The notes under the pieces: generated by a model
What the model was told of the DNA's origin: nothing
The model's database searches: none
The model's input: the letters and a program-made list of their open reading frames with translations, nothing else
Made by a program: the position numbers and the translations under genes
Assembly: GCA_030646595.1 (NCBI GenBank)
Contig: JAUSKS010000020.1
Location: 1-6,967 of the forward strand
Length of the DNA: 6,967 nucleotides
Direction: 5' to 3'
Source: Gallionellaceae bacterium
Lineage (GTDB): Bacteria; Pseudomonadota; Gammaproteobacteria; Burkholderiales; Gallionellaceae
Shown: positions 5,501 through 6,967 of the stretch, piece by piece
Position numbering within the stretch: the stretch's first letter is position 1
How the letters are laid out: each line of letters starts with the position of its first letter

Positions 5501-6355
5501 ATGAACTCTGATGCTTTGTCCGACATCCCGCCTGTAGTCCTATGCTTTGGCGCAACCGATCCCAGTGGAGGAGCAGGGTTGCAGGCCGATATTTTGACCA
5601 TTGCCAGCATGGGTTGTCATGCATTGTCGGTGGTGACGGCGGTGACTGTGCAGGATACCGGCGGCGTGGATGATGTGTTACCGATTGATGCTGAGTGGGT
5701 GGCCGATCAAGCGCGTGCGGTGCTGGAAGACATGCCGGTGATGGCATTCAAGATCGGTCTTTTGGGTAGTGTGGAAAATATTGCGGCGATTGCTGAAGTC
5801 ATTTCCGATTATCCCGATATTCCCTTGGTGTTTGATCCGGTGCTGGCGTCGGGTCGTGGTGATGAACTGGCCAGTGAAGATATGCTGGATGCCTTGCGCG
5901 AGCTGCTTTTGCCACAGACTACCATCTTGACGCCGAACAGCATCGAAGCGCGGCGCTTGATTCAGGATGAGGATAACGATGCGGATAATCCTGATCTGGG
6001 TGAATGCGCCAAGCGCATCATGCGCTTGGGTTGTGAATATGTTTTGGTCACCGGCACACATGAACATACGCCCAAGGTGATTAACACTTTGTATGGTGAG
6101 CGTGGTGTGGTGCGCAGCGACAGTTGGGTGCGTCTGCCGGGTATTTATCATGGCTCCGGGTGCACACTGGCGTCGGCTATTGCCGCTTTGCTGGCCAATG
6201 GGCTGACCATGGAAGAGGCGGTCAAGGAAGCGCAGGAATATACCTGGCAAGCTTTGCAATATGGCTTCCGTCCCGGCATGGGACAGCACATTCCGGATCG
6301 TTTATTCTGGGCACGGGATGATGAAGAGGATGCACCCCAAGACCTCATGCATTAA
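5501..6355 (+). CDS. thiD: Hydroxymethylpyrimidine/phosphomethylpyrimidine kinase ThiD
   Basis: ThiD phosphorylates hydroxymethylpyrimidine and then its monophosphate to give HMP-pyrophosphate, the pyrimidine half of thiamine, in the cytosol. The 284-residue product is a ribokinase-fold enzyme. It has GATDPSGGAGLQAD at residues 17-30 (substrate binding), VVTAVTVQDT, VFDPVLASGRGDEL, ILTPNSIEARRLI, VLVTGTHE, and the catalytic anion-hole motif HGSGCTLASAIAALLA with Cys221. The usual motif reads GTGCT; here Ser replaces the first Thr, a mild change. The acidic C-terminal tail (WARDDEEDAPQD) is a little longer than in minimal ThiD. The ATG at 5501 is chosen because the conserved part begins about ten residues after it. 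A TTG at 5483 is possible but unneeded, and no ribosome site marks either. Its 3' end overlaps the start of thiE, so the two are almost certainly one operon. Confidence 0.95.
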   Translation: MNSDALSDIPPVVLCFGATDPSGGAGLQADILTIASMGCHALSVVTAVTVQDTGGVDDVLPIDAEWVADQARAVLEDMPVMAFKIGLLGSVENIAAIAEVISDYPDIPLVFDPVLASGRGDELASEDMLDALRELLLPQTTILTPNSIEARRLIQDEDNDADNPDLGECAKRIMRLGCEYVLVTGTHEHTPKVINTLYGERGVVRSDSWVRLPGIYHGSGCTLASAIAALLANGLTMEEAVKEAQEYTWQALQYGFRPGMGQHIPDRLFWARDDEEDAPQDLMH

Positions 6356-6965
6356 AGGGCTGTATGCAGTGACATCCGACAGCGCGGACAGTGCAGATTT
6401 GTTGCAGCGCGTACGCTTGGCATTGGCAGGCGGCGCGCAGGTGCTGCAATACCGCAATAAATCGGCAGCCGCAGCGTTGCGGTTGAAGCAGGCGCTGGCA
6501 CTGCGCCAGTTGACGCACGAATTTGACGCGACCTTTATCGTCAATGACGATATACAGCTGGCACTGCAAGTACAGGCTGATGGGGTGCATCTGGGTGCGC
6601 TGGACGATGATATAAGCACAGCGCGTGAGGTGTTGGGTGGCGACAAGATCATCGGCATCTCTTGTTATAATCGCCTGTCGCTGGCGCGTGATGCGGCGCG
6701 GGCGGGCGCGGATTATGTGGCTTTCGGTGCATTTTTTTTCTCGGCTATCAAGCCCGATGCAGTTGTGGCAGAGATTAATTTATTGCAGCAGGCGCGCGCG
6801 GAACTGGATTTGCCACTGGTGGCAATAGGCGGCATTACTGTACACAATGGCGCAGCGCTGATAGCAGCGGGTGCGGATGCGCTGGCGGTGATTTCGGCGC
6901 TATTTGATGCAGCGGATATCACCGCTGCGGCACAAGATTTTTCAAAACTTTTTATTCAGGATTAG
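6318..6965 (+). CDS. thiE: Thiamine-phosphate synthase ThiE
   Basis: ThiE joins HMP-pyrophosphate, made by ThiD, to thiazole phosphate to yield thiamine monophosphate. The product is a TIM barrel of about 215 residues. It shows GLYAVTSD at the first strand, LQYRNK (pyrophosphate side), FIVNDD, ADGVHLG, IIGISCYN, GADYVAFGAFF, VAIGGIT and GADALAVISALF. The phosphate/pyrimidine loop, normally PTxTK or PSxTK, reads FSAIK here (residues 141-145): the usual Thr before Lys145 is Ile144. The start is uncertain. ATGs at 6318, 6321 and 6330 all lie inside thiD; 6318 has GGG (6309-6311) 6 bases upstream, while 6330 has GAGG directly abutting it, too close to act as its ribosome site. The frame stays open to 6261 but those codons shadow thiD. 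The overlap with thiD (38 bases with this start) implies translational coupling. The gene is complete, ending TAG at 6963-6965. Confidence 0.93.
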   Translation: MMKRMHPKTSCIKGLYAVTSDSADSADLLQRVRLALAGGAQVLQYRNKSAAAALRLKQALALRQLTHEFDATFIVNDDIQLALQVQADGVHLGALDDDISTAREVLGGDKIIGISCYNRLSLARDAARAGADYVAFGAFFFSAIKPDAVVAEINLLQQARAELDLPLVAIGGITVHNGAALIAAGADALAVISALFDAADITAAAQDFSKLFIQD

Positions 6966-6967
6966 CT

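Noticed and set aside
5678..6289. 203-codon open frame on the minus strand opposite thiD
   Set aside because: thiD is unambiguous on the plus strand; the antisense product has no recognisable motif.
1..6967. CRISPR array, tRNA or TPP riboswitch
   Set aside because: No regularly spaced identical repeats, no cloverleaf-like segment, and no space or conserved core for a riboswitch before thiD.

Overview
The window reads as chromosomal DNA of a betaproteobacterium, most likely in or near Nitrosomonadales (inference from protein resemblance and gene order; no search was run). It holds seven complete genes. From left to right these are rsmA (16S rRNA dimethyltransferase), a small all-helical protein of unknown function, a double-domain KaiC-like ATPase, a GGDEF-EAL cyclic-di-GMP enzyme, a rubredoxin on the minus strand, and thiD and thiE of thiamine synthesis. 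No tRNA, rRNA, CRISPR array or transposase gene was seen.

Housekeeping flanks: rsmA (152-931) lies downstream of a palindromic intergenic repeat. At the other end, rubredoxin (5272-5454, minus) and thiD-thiE (5501-6965, plus) diverge from a 46-bp gap. As I recall, this rubredoxin/thiD/thiE order is common in betaproteobacteria. thiD and thiE overlap, so they are probably co-translated.

Central signalling block (1136-5032): a 145-residue protein overlaps the start of the KaiC-like gene by 8 bases, and the GGDEF-EAL gene follows on the same strand. The KaiC-like protein has two intact Walker A motifs. However, by manual alignment the residues matching the two KaiC autophosphorylation sites are Ala and Phe, so it is unlikely to be a clock autokinase. 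The GGDEF-EAL protein has an unbroken seven-heptad Arg-Glu/Asp coiled coil, a canonical GGDEF with its I-site, and a canonical EAL domain. The three genes look like one cytosolic nucleotide-signalling module.

The most notable structural find is between the KaiC-like and GGDEF-EAL genes. A 192-bp element (3080-3271) has perfect 19-bp terminal inverted repeats, a large internal 40-bp-arm palindrome, and 11-bp flanking direct repeats that differ at one base. This is the signature of a MITE-like insertion. Removing the element and one direct repeat would leave only a 54-bp gap, so the three genes were probably a tight operon before insertion. The ribosome binding site of the GGDEF-EAL gene lies in the right-hand target duplication. 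A second family of GC-rich palindromic repeats occurs at the left edge (1-104) and after the GGDEF-EAL gene (5073-5177), with an exact 18-bp match between the two copies.
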